Both the position numbers and the translations under genes were made by a program. A DNA stretch of 24,643 bases from Acephala macrosclerotiorum (lineage: Eukaryota; Ascomycota; Leotiomycetes; Helotiales; Mollisiaceae): NCBI GenBank assembly GCA_014904845.1, contig MU119711.1, forward strand, positions 1 to 24,643, given 5' to 3'. This document shows, one piece after another, positions 11,234 through 24,336 of this stretch. A model generated the notes under the pieces. That model did not search any database and was not told the DNA's origin. It saw only the letters and a list, made by a program, of their open reading frames with translations. How positions within the stretch are numbered: the first letter of the stretch is position 1; every line of letters starts with the position of its first letter.

Positions 11234-12500
11234 ATTTTTTTTTTTTAATAATAATTATTCGAATTATTTTTAAAATATTATTTAATATTTAATAATTTTT
11301 AAAAATAAAATTTCATAAATTAATTTGAAAATTTATTAATTATAATATTTAAAATAAAATATTATAAAAAAATATTATTAAGTTTTATTTATTATTAAAT
11401 AATTATTTAATATTATTAAAAAAAATATTATAAAAATATTTGAAATTTTATAGTAAATTATAATAATTTTTAATATAAAAACAAAAAAAATATATAAAAA
11501 AACTTTATATTTTTAAAAAAAAATTTTATTATTTTATTATATTAAAATAAACGTAATTAAATTTTCGTAATATAAAATATTTAATAATTTAATTATAATA
11601 TAAAATAATTTTTTCAATTAAATTAAAATTAAATTAATAAAAAATTCGATTTTTAAAAAAATTATTAAATTTATTTATAATAATATTATTTATAAATATA
11701 ATATTTTTAATTATATAAAATTAAATAAAAAATTTAAATTTAAAAATATTATTATTAAAAAATTAAATAAATTCAAAATTAAACAAATTATTATTTTTAT
11801 ATATAATTTAAAAATAAATAAAATAATTAAATAAAAATATTAATTTATTATTATTATATTAATTATTTTAATAAAAAAAATAAAAAAAATTAATTAAAAA
11901 ATTTATTAATTGTTTTTTTTACAAATTAAATAATTTTTTATAAATTAATTAAATATATATTATTTTATATAATTTATAATAAAAAGATTATTTTATTTAT
12001 TAAAATTCGATTTTCTATTTAAAAAAAATTTTTATTTTAATATATAATATTAAATTATTATATAAATAATTAAATTTATATTAAATTTATTAAATAAATT
12101 AAATAAATAAATAATTTGAAAATTATATATAAAAAATTATTTAAAAAAATTTAAAAATATACGATTTTTCAAAAATTAAATAAATAAAAAAAATTTATTA
12201 AATTTTAAAATAATAATAATTTTTGAATTAAAATTTTTTTCTTTATAATAATTTTATTTTTTTATTAATTTTTTTTAAAAATATTTTTATTTATTTTAAT
12301 AAATTTTTTTTTATTTTAAAATTTTTTTTTTATTATAATTAAAACAATTTTATTATATAAAAAAACGAAATTATATTTTTTAAAATTTTTTTTAAAATTT
12401 TTTTAATATTATTAAATTTTTTTTTATTAATAATAATTAATATTATAAATCGATTTTTTAATAATAAAAAAATTAAAATTAAATTAATAATATTAATAAA

Positions 12501-12523
12501 TTATTATTATTATTATTATTATT
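12501..12523. repeat. TTA trinucleotide microsatellite
   Basis: An uninterrupted run of TTA units of about 23 bp is followed by a T tract. It is a simple repeat with no visible role. Confidence 0.85.
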
Positions 12524-12893
12524 TTTTTTTAATTTTTTATAAATACGAAATTTTTTTTTTTCGTAATATATAAATATTTATTATTTTCAATTTTCAAATT
12601 CTCGTTAATTTTATAATAAATATTTAAAACGTATATTATATTTATTTTATTATTATTAAATATATAAATATTAAAATTAATTATTTTTTATATTTTTTCG
12701 AATTTATATATTTAAAAAATATAAAAAAATAAATTTAAATATAATAATAATTATAAAAATATATTTTTGTAAAATAATAATTTAATTATTATTATTTTTA
12801 TTATTTTTATTTATTATTTTAATTCGATGAAAATAATATTATTAATCGTAAATAATAAATAAAATTAATAATATAAATATTAAATAAAAAATA

Positions 12894-12954
12894 TTTTTTT
12901 ATTTTATTTATTTTTTTATTTATTTTTTTATTTATTTTTTTATTTATTTTACAA
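12894..12954. repeat. 12-bp minisatellite, about four to five units
   Basis: The unit TTTTTTTATTTA is repeated head to tail with a strict 12-bp period, ending before TTTTACAATTT. The units are nearly perfect, so the array expanded after the surrounding sequence had already become almost pure A and T. Confidence 0.85.
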
Positions 12955-15900
12955 TTTAAATTTTTATTTATTATTTTTTTATTATTATTTTTATTAATTT
13001 TAATTGTATTTAATTTCGTTTATATAAATATATTTTGTAAATTTTTATTAATATTAAAAACTTTTTAATAATTTATTATAAAATTTATAAATATATTAAT
13101 TTTATTTATTAATTTATTTTATATTTTTAATATTATATAATTCGACGTTTTATTATTTTTTTTATTTTAATAAAATTTTTATTTTTTAATTATTTAATAT
13201 ATTACAATTTTTAAATCAATTTTTTATTATTTATATTAAATTATTTAATTCAATTTATTATTAAATTTACAATTTATATAAATTATATTTTCGTTTTTCT
13301 CGAAATAAATAATAATATTTTTAATATTATTATTATTTAATTTTTAATACAATTTTATAAAATCGATAATTAATATAATTTTTATAAGAAAAAAATATTA
13401 TATTTAATATATTAATAAAATTTATAATTCGTTATTTATTTTAAAAATTTTTTTATTAATAATTAATATTTTTATTATTTATTTAATTAATAATTAATTT
13501 TATAAAATAAATAATTTTTTTATTTTTTAAAAAATTATAATTATTATTAATAATCGATTTATAAGTTTTTTATTTTTTCGATAATAATTGAATAAAATTT
13601 AATTTATTATTTTTATTGAAAATAAAATTAAAATCGATATTATTCGAATTAATATTCGCGTTTTATAATTTTTAAATTTGTAATTATTTATCGATTTATT
13701 TTAATATATTGCTTTTTAAATTATAATATTAATATATATTATTTAATAATAAAAAATTTTATATTTATTTATTTTTATTATTTTTTTCTATAGAAATTAT
13801 TAAATTATTTAATATAATAAACGATTAATTATTAATATAAAATAAAAATTAATTTTTTTAAAATACGTATTATATAATTTTTATTTTTTTTTAAATTAAA
13901 AACAATTTTTTTAAAATCGTTAATAATATTTTTTTTTTATAATTTTCGCGTATTTAAATAATATAATTTTTATTTTTATAAATTAATATTATACGTATTT
14001 TTTTTTTTTAAATATTTAATTTTATTTAAAAAAATTTTATATTATTTTATATAATTAAAATAAAATATTAATATAATAATAAAAAAAATTTTAATATACG
14101 TATAATAATATTATATTTTAATTTAAAATTTAAAATATTAATTATTTGTTTTTTAATCGTAATAATAATAAATATAAAAATAAAAATAATTAATTAAATT
14201 AAAATAATTTTAAATTATTTTCGAATTTAATTAATTTTAATATGAATATATTTTTTTTTAATATTATAAAATTGAATTAAAAATTCAATAATAATTAAAA
14301 TAAAAACTTTTTAATAATCGAATTAATAATCGTTAATATTTTATTTAATTAAAAAATATAAAATTAAATTTTTATAAAATTAAATAATAAAATAATATAA
14401 TTAATAATTAAATCGTATTAAAATTATTTTTTAGTATTTTTATTTTTATATATTTTACAAATAATTTAAAAAATTTCATTTAAAAATCGTAATTTGAAAT
14501 TTTTAAATTTTTATTAAAATATAATATATTTTTAATTATTATTAATATAATTATTATAATTTATTAAATTTATTTTCGATTAAATATAATTTTTAAATTT
14601 AAATTTATTTATTATTTATATAATTAATATAATAAAATATTTAAAATTATATTTATTTTTAAAATAAAGTTTTTTTTATAATTTAATAAAATTATTTCGT
14701 TTATTTTTTTAATTAAAATTATTTTATATTAAAAAATTATTTTTTTATTATTATTTTTTTTTAATTTTATTATTTTTTATATATTTATTATTACGATTAA
14801 TATTATAAAATTTATTATTTTTATTATTATCGATTAATTAATAATATATTTAACGATATATTATAAAATTAAATTTTTTTAAAAAATTCAAATAATTCGA
14901 AAAAAAAATTCGATTTTCGCGAAAAAAATATAAAAATAAAATAAAAAAATAAAATTTTCATTGTATAAAAACAAGTTTTATTAAAAAAAACTTAAAAAAC
15001 GAACGTTAAATTTATTAAAATAAATTTATTTTAATAAACGTATTATAATATATTATTATTAATATTTTAATTAATAAATTAATAAAAATAATTCAAAAAA
15101 AAATATTTATAATAATATAAATTTTGAACGTAAAATTATTTATATATAAATCGTAAATTAAAAATTTATTTTAATATTATTTATAATAATTTTTTTTTTT
15201 TTTTTATAAAAAATTTATAAAAATTATAAAAATAAATACGTATTTAATAAAAAATAAAAATTATAAAAATATTAATAAAAAAACTAATAAATAATAATAT
15301 TTTAAATAAATTAATATTAAAAATTTTTTTTAAAAAATAATATTTTAAATAAAATTTTATTATTCGATTTAATATTTATAATTTTAATATTTTAAATATA
15401 ATTTTTGTTAAATAATATAATTAATAAAATATAATATTCGAATAAAATAAATATTTATTATAAATAAAACATTTTAATAAAATTAAAATATTAATTTAAT
15501 TATAAATATATAAAAAAATAATATAAAAATTAAAAAAAAAAAAAATTAAAAAACGATTAAAATAATAATAAAAATTTAAATTTAAAATTTTTATTAAATA
15601 ATTTAATTTATATTCGTAATATTATAATATTATATTTATAATAAAAATTATACGCGATTAAATATTTATTAAATATTTTTTTTTTTATAATTAAAATATT
15701 ATTTAATATTTATTTATTAAAATTTTTTTATAAATAATTTAATTTTTATTATAATAATAATAAATTAATTAAAAATTTTAAATTAAATAAAATTTTTATT
15801 TATTTTATAATATATATTTTATTTTTTAATAATTAATATTAAATTATTTAAATAATATATTATAATAAATCGAAATATAAAAGTTTTTATAAATAAATTA

Positions 15901-16069
15901 AAAATATATATATATATTATAAAAAAATAAATTTCAAATATAATAAAATATTTATATTTTTTGTAATTAATATTAAAAATTAAAATAATATTTATATAAA
16001 TTTATAAAAATTTAAAATTTTTTTTAAATAATTAAATATATTAAAAAAAAAGTTCAAAATATTCGTTTT

Positions 16070-16262
16070 TGTCAAAATATATACACGTGTTTATTACGTA
16101 TTTTAATTAAAAAAAATTAACGTAAAATTTAAAAATATATTAATATTTTCAATTTTAAATTTAATTTTTTAAATAATTAATAATTTTTATATTCAATATA
16201 TAAAAACTACGATAATTAAACGTAATATATTAATATATTCGAGTATTTTAATATTATTAATA
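16070..16262 (+). repeat. Direct repeat of element B, copy 1 (probable 5' LTR)
   Basis: It aligns with 24337-24511. Landmarks shared by both are CGTGTTTATTACGTATTTTA, AATATATTAATATTTTCAA and TAATTTTTATATTCAATAT. This copy keeps more C and G (ACACGTG against ATACGTG, AACGTAAAA against AATATAAAA, ACTACGATAATTAAACG against ATTATAACAATTAAATA). It also has about 18 bp, TTAATATATTCGAG-like, that the right copy lacks. The short length is at the low end for fungal LTRs. Confidence 0.7.
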
Positions 16263-16344
16263 TTAATTAGTATTTAATTTTATTAATTAAATATGAAATA
16301 ATAAAATTTAAACTAGAAAAAATTTTTATATAAAAAAATATATA

Positions 16345-16501
16345 TTTTTTCGAAATTTAAAAATATATATTTAGTTTTTTTTTAGTATTTGAAAAATTTT
16401 ACGAAAAAATACTAAAAAAATTCTACGTAAAAAAATACAATTTTTTTAGTATTTAAAAATTTTATATTTTATATTTTTTTCGATATTTGAAAGATTTTAC
16501 G
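16345..16501. repeat. Cluster of imperfect about 32-bp repeats with a hairpin
   Basis: A motif of the form T6-8, AG or CG, TATTTGAAAAATTTTACG starts at about 16376, 16441 and 16474, with a weaker match at 16345, so the spacing is close to 32 bp or twice that. Between the first two, AAAAAATACTAAAAAAA is the reverse complement of the motif start, giving a possible stem of about 14 bp and a loop of similar size (16377-16420). It begins about 80 bp inside the left terminal repeat of element B, where retrotransposon leader repeats can occur. Confidence 0.55.
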
Positions 16502-19500
16502 TATAATATTAAAAGTTTAAAAAAACAATTATTGAAATTTTAATTGCGTTTTTTTGATTTGCGTTTATTACGTACAATAAAAAAATCGATTACGAAAATT
16601 TTATTTTTTTTGAATCGATAATTAAAACAACAAAAAGTATTATATATTACGTTTTTTTCTAAAAATAACGAATTTTTACGTTATTTGAAATATATTTAAA
16701 TTACGATTAATTTGAATTTTTATTTACATTTTATATATAAACAAACAAATTTATATTAAAATAAATAAATTTATTAAATATAAATCGATATTTCAAAATA
16801 ATAAAAATTAATATTTAAAATAAAAATAAAATTTATTCGAAAAATAATTTATTTTTTTCGAATATTTTTTTATTATTTAACGATAAATACGAAAAATTAC
16901 GAATATTTATTTTAATTTTTTTTATTTTAAATAAAATTGATTCAAATAAACGTATAATAAAAAAAAAAAATTTTATTATAATAAAAACAAATACGAAAAA
17001 TAAATTGATTTCGAGAAATTAAATTTAAATAAATTTATAATAAACGAATTTATTTTATATAAACTCAAAATATTTAAAAAATTCGAATATAAAAATATTA
17101 TTTTATAAGATTTTTATATAAACAATTTCAAAAATTGAAAAATAATATATTTTAAAACAATTATTAATAATTATATTATTTATTTAAAAATTTATTTTAA
17201 AGAAAATAATATTTATATACTACGTAAACGATTAAATAAATAAATTGAGATTTTTATTTAAAAACGATAATAATATATAATTTAATTAAATACGAAAATA
17301 TAATAATAAATAAAAAAAAAAAAATTCAATTTTTGATTTAATTTAAAGAATTAATTACGATTAAATTCGATTGTTTTAAACAAATTATAAAAATTATAAT
17401 TTGAATTGAATATACGACAAAAGTTCAAATAAAAAATATTTATTATTTGATAATTAAATTTGTAAAAATCTCAAAAAATATTAATTTGAAAAAACGAGAA
17501 AATAGTTTTTAAAATTTTAAATACAAATCAAAAATTATAATAAGAAATATTTCGAAATAAAAATAAAATATACGTATTTTCGAAATCGTTATTTTAAAAA
17601 TTTAAAAATATTATTAAAAATTTTATCGAAATAGAAAATAAATATAAAATAAATCGATTTAAAATAATAATATTTGAAAAAAAAAAATTTATTTAAAAAA
17701 AATAATAAGAAATTAATATTACGAATAAATTTTTAAATAAATATAATATTATTTACAATAAAAATAAAAAAATTTATTAGAATTAAATTTTTTATAATAA
17801 TAAATTTCTCAATTTTTTAATATATAATAAAACGATTATAAATTTTAAAAAATCGATTATTTGTAATAAAAAATTTACGACGAATATTAATCGTATAATA
17901 CAAAGAAAAAAAATTTAAAATTTCGAGTAAAAATTAAAAAACGAAATTTAAAAAACTAAATAATTAAAAAATTTAATAATTTAAAAAATTTTTATTTTAA
18001 TAATAATAATAAATATAAAAAAACAATTTACGATTTTTTTAACGAGAAATTGAAATTATTTTGAATTTATTGTAATAATATAAATATTATATTAAATATA
18101 TATAAAAAAATGTTTTTAATTATATTGAAAAAATAAATACGAAGTTTTTATTTAAATAATATTTTTAATTGTAATTATTTGTTTAAAAAAATTATTAAAT
18201 ATATAAAAATTAAATGCGAGATTTTATATGTTTTAATAATATATTAAAAAAAATAAAAAAAATAAAATTTTACGAAATATCGTTAAAAAGAATTTTATAA
18301 AAAAATTAATTAAAAACTTTAAATTATTATTTGATAAATTACAATAAATTCGAGAAAAACAATTAAAAAAAACTATAAAAATAATAATATAAAAAATTGT
18401 ATTTTACGAGTTTATAACGATATTAAAAAATATTATATATATTTTGTAAATTTTAAAAATATATTAAAAAAAATTCAATATTAATTGTATTATACTATTT
18501 AATCAATTAAAGAAAAACGAAATATAAAATAATTAAATTTTAATATTTATTTCGTCGATTATAAATATAATAAATATAATATAAATAAAAATCGTAATAA
18601 TAAATACGATTAAAACAAATATAATTACAATTACAAAAATTAAAAATATAATAAATACAATTAAAATAATTATTCGAAAAAAAAAAAGTATTATATTTAT
18701 AAAAAAATAAACTATTAATTTATAAAATATTTTTTAAAAAAAAAATAACAAATATACGAAAAATTCAAAAATAAAATTTATTTTCAATATAAAAAATACG
18801 TTTTTATAATAAATTATTAGATTTTTTTAATTTATAAAAAAAAAATAAAAAAAATTAAAAGTGAAAATAAAATAAATATTTTTAATATTTTTGTTTTGAA
18901 TATAAAAAAATTCGATTTTAAAAAATAAAAAAAAAAACGATAAAAATTTTACAAAGATTAATTTCTTTATCGTAAAATACGTTAATATCGAAAAATCAAT
19001 TGTAAAATTAAATAATCAAAAAATACAATATTTATTAATTAAAAACGATATATTTCGTTTAATTGAAAAAAATTTAAATTAAATTTTTTTTTTTCAATTT
19101 ATAAATAAATATATTATAAAGAGATTTCAAAATATATTATTAAATATAAATATAATTATTATATTAATTGTAAAATATAATTAATTTATAGTTTTATAAA
19201 AAATTGATTTATAAATTAAATTTAATATTTCAAATCGCGAGAAAAAAATTTAATTTGAAATAAATAATATAAAAATCGAAAATACAATTAAAGTTTATAT
19301 TTTTATTAAAAACGTTATTTTTTACGTTGTATTTTGTAATATACTATTTTTATTATTTCTAGAAAATATAAATAAATTTAAAATCTAATTTAATAATGTA
19401 AAAAATCGTATAAAAAAACGTAATAATAATATAATCGTATTAATTATACGCAAATAAAAATATTTATAGATTTTATTAATAAAATTAAAAAAAGTTTTTA

Positions 19501-20835
19501 TTTGATATTATTTAATAAATACAAATTTACAATGCGTATATAAAAAATTTAAATATTTATTAATACGATAATTTGTAAATATTTTTAATAGAATTAAATA
19601 TAAAAATTTTATATTTTAATAATTAGAGTAAATTAATAAATTTTATTATTATTATTAAATAAACGCGAAATTGTTAAAACGATTTAAATTTTTTTTAATA
19701 AACGATTACGAGTTTAATTATTTTATAATCGTTAATATTATATATTTAAATAATAATACGATTTTACAATTTATAAATTTTATTATAAAATTTTAAAACG
19801 TACGATTTATTATAGAAATATTTACGCGATTTATATAAAATATAATTAAAAAATATTAAATTAATACGTATTTAAAATCGTTAAAAATTTTAATTTATAA
19901 TATTGAAAAGAATTTTACGTTCGCGAAATTCAAATAATAAATAAAAATTGTAATAATAAAATAAAAAAAATTTTAATAAAAATATATAATTTTATTAAAA
20001 AAATTGAATAATATTATATTTTATTACGATAAATTTATACGATTATATTGAAAAAAATAATAAAATATATTACGAAAAAAATAAATACTATAAATAATAA
20101 TAAAAACTTATAACGATTTAATAAAATCGAATAAACTTATATTAATTTTATTAGTATTTAAAATATATTTTAAAATTTTCAATATAAATATTTTTATATT
20201 AATAATAATAAAAAGAGTAAACGCGATTCATAAAACAATAAACGAATTTTATTGTATATAAATTAAACGATAAATTAATAACGCGATAATAATAAAAAAC
20301 GATTTTAATATATTAATAATTTTAAATTTATTAATTAATTTTAAAATTCAAATTTTTAAAAAATATAAAAAATAAAAAAAATTATATAAATTATTAGCGA
20401 TTATAAATAAAAAATATATTATATAATTATATTATAAATTAATAAATTTTAAATTAATTGTAATTAAATTCTATTTTTGAAAATCGTAAATTAAAAAATT
20501 GATAAAAAAATAAATTACGAGAATTACGCAAAAAAACGAGAAACAAAAAACGATAAATATAATATAAAAAAATAAAAATTAAAAAAACGATAATAGTATA
20601 AAAAAGCAAAAAATACTCGATTAATTATTAAAATTACAAAATATTAAATTTTTTATATTCAAAATTAGATTACGTATAATAGTACTAATTTAATGCGAAT
20701 TGATAATATTATTACTCAATTTTATTACAATAATAATTATTTAATTTTAATCGAAAATTAATTTAAACGTTATAAACGATTAAAAAATACGAAAAATAAA
20801 TTTAAATTTACGATTTATTTCAAATAAAAATATTT

Positions 20836-20879
20836 TGATTTTACGAATATCAATAATAATAATAATGATTTTACGAATA
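20836..20879. repeat. Small direct repeat around an AAT run
   Basis: TGATTTTACGAATA occurs at 20836-20849 and exactly again at 20866-20879, separated by an AAT run. The 30-bp period suggests a two-unit tandem duplication in the interior of element B. A codon-level repeat in a lost gene cannot be excluded. Confidence 0.65.
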
Positions 20880-21795
20880 ATAAAAATTTTAATTAATATT
20901 ATAAAGAAAAAAAAATTACGATCGATATAATTTATATAATAAACAAAAAAAAAACGAATATAAAATTCGTAATCAAATTACGAAAAAAAAAAAATTATTA
21001 TTATATTTAGAAATTTTTTTGAAATTTTATAATAAAAAAAATAAAATAAATTGTTTGTAAAAAACGTCTTTAGATTTATATAATACGATTTAATTATATA
21101 TAAAAATATTTCGATTTTCAAATTTAAATTAGTATACGAAATTAAAAACAAAACAACGAACGAATTATACGAAAAAACGAGAATCGTAATTCAAATTTTT
21201 AATAATAAATTGAAAAAATTTATTTTTATAGAATTTTTTATTATTTAATAAATAAATTAAAAAATAATTTTAATTTTAATTTTAGTTTTAATTTAAAATT
21301 ATAATTTTATAGTATAATTACAAAATATTACGTAAATATATATATAATTACAAATTTTAATTCAATAAATAATTTTTATTAATTTGTTAAAAAAAAAAAT
21401 ATATTTTTATTTTAAAGAAATAATTATAATTGTAAAAAAATTATTATATAAACTTGTAAAAATAAGTATTTATTAATTCGCTATATATTATAAATACTAT
21501 ATTTTCGAATTGAAAATAGAATTTTCAATATATAATTTTTGTTTTTTAATTGAAAAAAATAAAAAAATATTTGAAATTATTAATATATAAATAAACGATA
21601 TATTAAAATTATTAATATTGTAATTTATAGACTTGAAAAAGAAAAAATTAAAAGAAATTAAATTATAAATAAAAAATAAAAAATATTTAATATTTATATA
21701 TTAATTAATATTTAATAGTAAAATAATATAATTACAAAATAAAAACAATATCAAAAAAAATATTTTTTGCTAGTCGTTTTACCGAAAGACACGTG

Positions 21796-21815
21796 CGCTA
21801 ATAGCGCTATTAGCG
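21796..21815. repeat. Perfect 20-bp palindrome in unit C, copy 2
   Basis: CGCTAATAGCGCTATTAGCG is fully self-complementary. It lies immediately beside CACGTG and next to GAGCCAATGG. Within the window the only equivalent is the one-mismatch version at 5547-5566. It is a candidate protein-binding or cruciform site of the element, and the role is inferred. Confidence 0.85.
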
Positions 21816-21860
21816 AGCCAATGGCAACTTAGTCGATTGCTAGCGCTATCGACTATTTTA

Positions 21861-21920
21861 GTCTAGTACCAATAGTGCTAATCTAGTACTAATAGTGTCA
21901 AAGTATTGCTAATAATACTA
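21861..21920 (-). repeat. Subterminal 20-bp repeat array in unit C, copy 2
   Basis: Units at 21861, 21881 and 21901 read, on plus, GTCTAGTACCAATAGTGCTA, ATCTAGTACTAATAGTGTCA and a more diverged AAGTATTGCTAATAATACTA. The first two are clearly the same motif. The array matches 5441-5500 in reverse complement and in distance from the element end. Confidence 0.65.
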
Positions 21921-22516
21921 GTTTAAAACTAAATATTTAAATATTTGAAACTTATAATCTATAGTACTTATTTAGTTTATTATAAAAGTTTCAAGTAAAT
22001 TTATCAAGTACGCATTGAAATATTAAATTGCAAAGTTGAGAACTATTGAGTTTTGATATTCTTCGCTAAAAAGCTAGCGATTGCGTTTTATTCGATTAAT
22101 AGATTTTTATCGTCTTATAAATTATGCAAATAAATAAGAATGAAAATTGAAAATATTAACGCTATTTAAAATCTGATCGTAGAATTAATCGATTCAAGCA
22201 AAATTTACGCGCGTAGAAAGTACTAGTAGATATTGCGAGCGAATATTACAATTAATCAGTATTGAGTATTGAGAATTTAAGATGAGATACTTAGAAACTG
22301 AGCGGTTCAATTGATTAAGTGTAGTTGTATAAAGGTCGCGCGCAGTCGTTTGCAGTCGTCGAGAATCGAGAGTTTTAATATTTTTATGGGTTTAAATTTA
22401 TTTGCCAATCGATTATTATTGGGTACTAAAGTTTTAAACATGTAATAATTGCGTAGCGCGCGCCATTAGTAAGCCGCTAGTACTATTAATAACCAATTAG
22501 CATATAAAATTTTTTT

Positions 22517-24336
22517 CTAATGAAAATACAATTTAAATAAAAAAATTAAAATAAAAAAATCGAATTTGTTAATTTAAAAACTACAAATTATTTTGATTAA
22601 TACTATAAATAATAAATTCACGAAATATATATTGCGTTTATTTATCAATTAAAAACTATTTTTAATTTATTAATTATTATATAATATTAAATTTCAACAA
22701 AAAAAAACGTAACAACTTTGAATAAAAAATTGAAATAATAATAAAACAATTTATTACGCGATATTTATTATATTTCGATCAATTTAAAAATAATTAAAAT
22801 ATTTGTATTTGTAAACAATTTATACGTTAATAATATTAATTTGAATTTGTAAATTGAATACGTGATTATAATCGTTAATAAAACTCGAATAAAAAACGAT
22901 TTTAAAATAAAAAACAATATAGTATATTAAAGTTCTACAAAGTATAAAAAAATTATTAAAAGCGTTTTAACGTTTGAAATTTATAGAATAATCAGTAAAA
23001 TAAATATAATAATTGTAATAATTTTTATTATTAATATAATCGCAAAATAATTCAATTTATTTAATATTTTTATTATTATTTGTACGAATTCGTATTCTTT
23101 ATATTATTGTTTAATAAAACTAGAAATAATAAACGAGAAACGTTTTATAATTAATATTATAATTTTGAAATAATCGTACGAATATAAAAAATTGTAAAAA
23201 ATACAATAAATATATAAAAATAATAATTCGATAAATATTATAACAAAATTTAATTCAAATAAAATTTTGTAAATATTTGTTAATATAAATAATTTTACGA
23301 TTAAAATAAAAAAATAAATAAAGAGAAATAAAATCTAAAATAAAAATAAAATTTTATTTTTTTAAATCGAATAAATTAATTTATTTCGAATTAAATTTTT
23401 AAAAATATAAAAATATAATTAATTATTATTAATTAATTATATAGATTACAAATTGAAATATTTGATTATTGATTTTATAATTTTATTATTTGATTTATTT
23501 ATTTTATTATTCATTTTTTAATTTTATTAATAACGACGTCAAATATAAATTTTTTATTATAATAAATCAATTTTAAAAAATTTTTACGTTTTAATAAATT
23601 TCAATTTTATTAATTGAATTTTAAATCGATTGAAATATCGTATTATAAAAGTTCGATCGTATTTAAAACGCGTCGAATTATTAATACTTTCGACAATTAT
23701 ATAACGCGATTAATATTACGAATAAAAATTTGTTAATTATACAAAATACGATTTTTTAAAATATAATATAAATAAAAAAAAACTTTATAATTTGAATACG
23801 AAATAATTAAATTATTAATTTAATTATTTTTTTAATTTCGATTATCGATTTACGTATTGATTAATATTTTTTTAATTTTTTTGCGAATATACGAATAATT
23901 GAAAATTGAAACGATGTAATTTATATTATTTTTTTTATTACGATTGAAATATTATTAAATCAAATTTTATATTAATTTTATAAGAAAAAAAAACTAATTA
24001 AAACAAAGATTAAAATATATATATAAAAAAAAATATAAATATAATACGAAGTATTAAAATTAGAAAATATTTTTTATTTTAAAACGAGATTTCTTTTTTA
24101 AAAAAATTGTTTAATTGATATTATACGAAAAAATTGTAATTATTATAAGAAATTTATAATATAATTAATAGAATTACGAGATTTTTTATTTATTTTTTTT
24201 GAACGAACGATTTTTTATAATCGTTTTATAAGTATTAAATTTTTAGATTACGAGATTATTTATTGAGTTTACGATTAAATAAAAAATTATACTAAAAAAT
24301 AAATTGAATTTTTATTACAAAAATAAAAATTGTTAA
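22517..24336. other. Interior of element B, right part, no surviving gene
   Basis: These 1.8 kb are AT-rich and C-depleted, with no open frame. TCGTACGA occurs once (23174-23181). Just before the right terminal repeat, 24311-24336 reads TTTATTACAAAAATAAAAATTGTTAA-like. This closely resembles the sequence at the matching place in element A (minus strand of 605-636) and may be a worn polypurine tract. Confidence 0.45.

Larger units (their letters stand above)
7937..16069. other. Central AT desert between elements A and B
   Basis: These 8.1 kb hold no gene. GC is only about 4-6% by eye, and many lines of 60 bases contain two to four C or G in total, often as CpG. Strand composition shifts along it: A-rich on plus from about 8640 to 11060, T-rich from about 12230 to 14850, A-rich again from about 14900 to 16000. 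This could be the trace of opposing old coding sequences or several old elements. Simple repeats lie at 11211-11233, 12501-12523, 12894-12954 and about 15905-15917. I read it as the oldest layer of the window, RIP-mutated to near exhaustion before elements A and B arrived. Confidence 0.6.
16263..21748. other. Interior of element B, left part, no surviving gene
   Basis: These 5.5 kb are A-rich on the plus strand with dense stop codons in every frame. Most C and G are in CpG. A cluster of imperfect repeats lies close to the left terminal repeat (16345-16501), and a small repeated block occurs at 20836-20879. If element B was a retrotransposon, its gag-pol body lay here, but I could not recognise any motif. 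Confidence 0.45.
21749..22516 (-). mobile_element. Unit C, copy 2: GC-richer MITE-like insertion (right arm of inverted repeat)
   Basis: This is the inverted partner of 4844-5613. It is the less damaged copy: where the two differ in the aligned outer part, this one keeps the C or G about twice as often. The best preserved stretch, near its low-coordinate end, reads TTTTACCGAAAGACACGTG, followed by a perfect palindrome. It contains the subterminal 20-bp repeats, several TAGTACTA or AGTACTAG palindromes and TTGCGTAGCGCGCGCC near the other end. There is no open frame on either strand. The flanking sequence differs from that of copy 1, so this is a separate insertion of the same family and not part of a larger inverted duplication. 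Exact ends are uncertain by a few bases because both sit in A or T runs. Confidence 0.65.

Noticed and set aside
4844..22516. One large inverted duplication or a single 17-kb terminal-inverted-repeat element
   Set aside because: Homology stops sharply at both ends of each 770-bp arm, and the flanks, including the boundaries of elements A and B, differ. Two independent insertions explain this better, though a giant element with these arms cannot be fully excluded without other copies.
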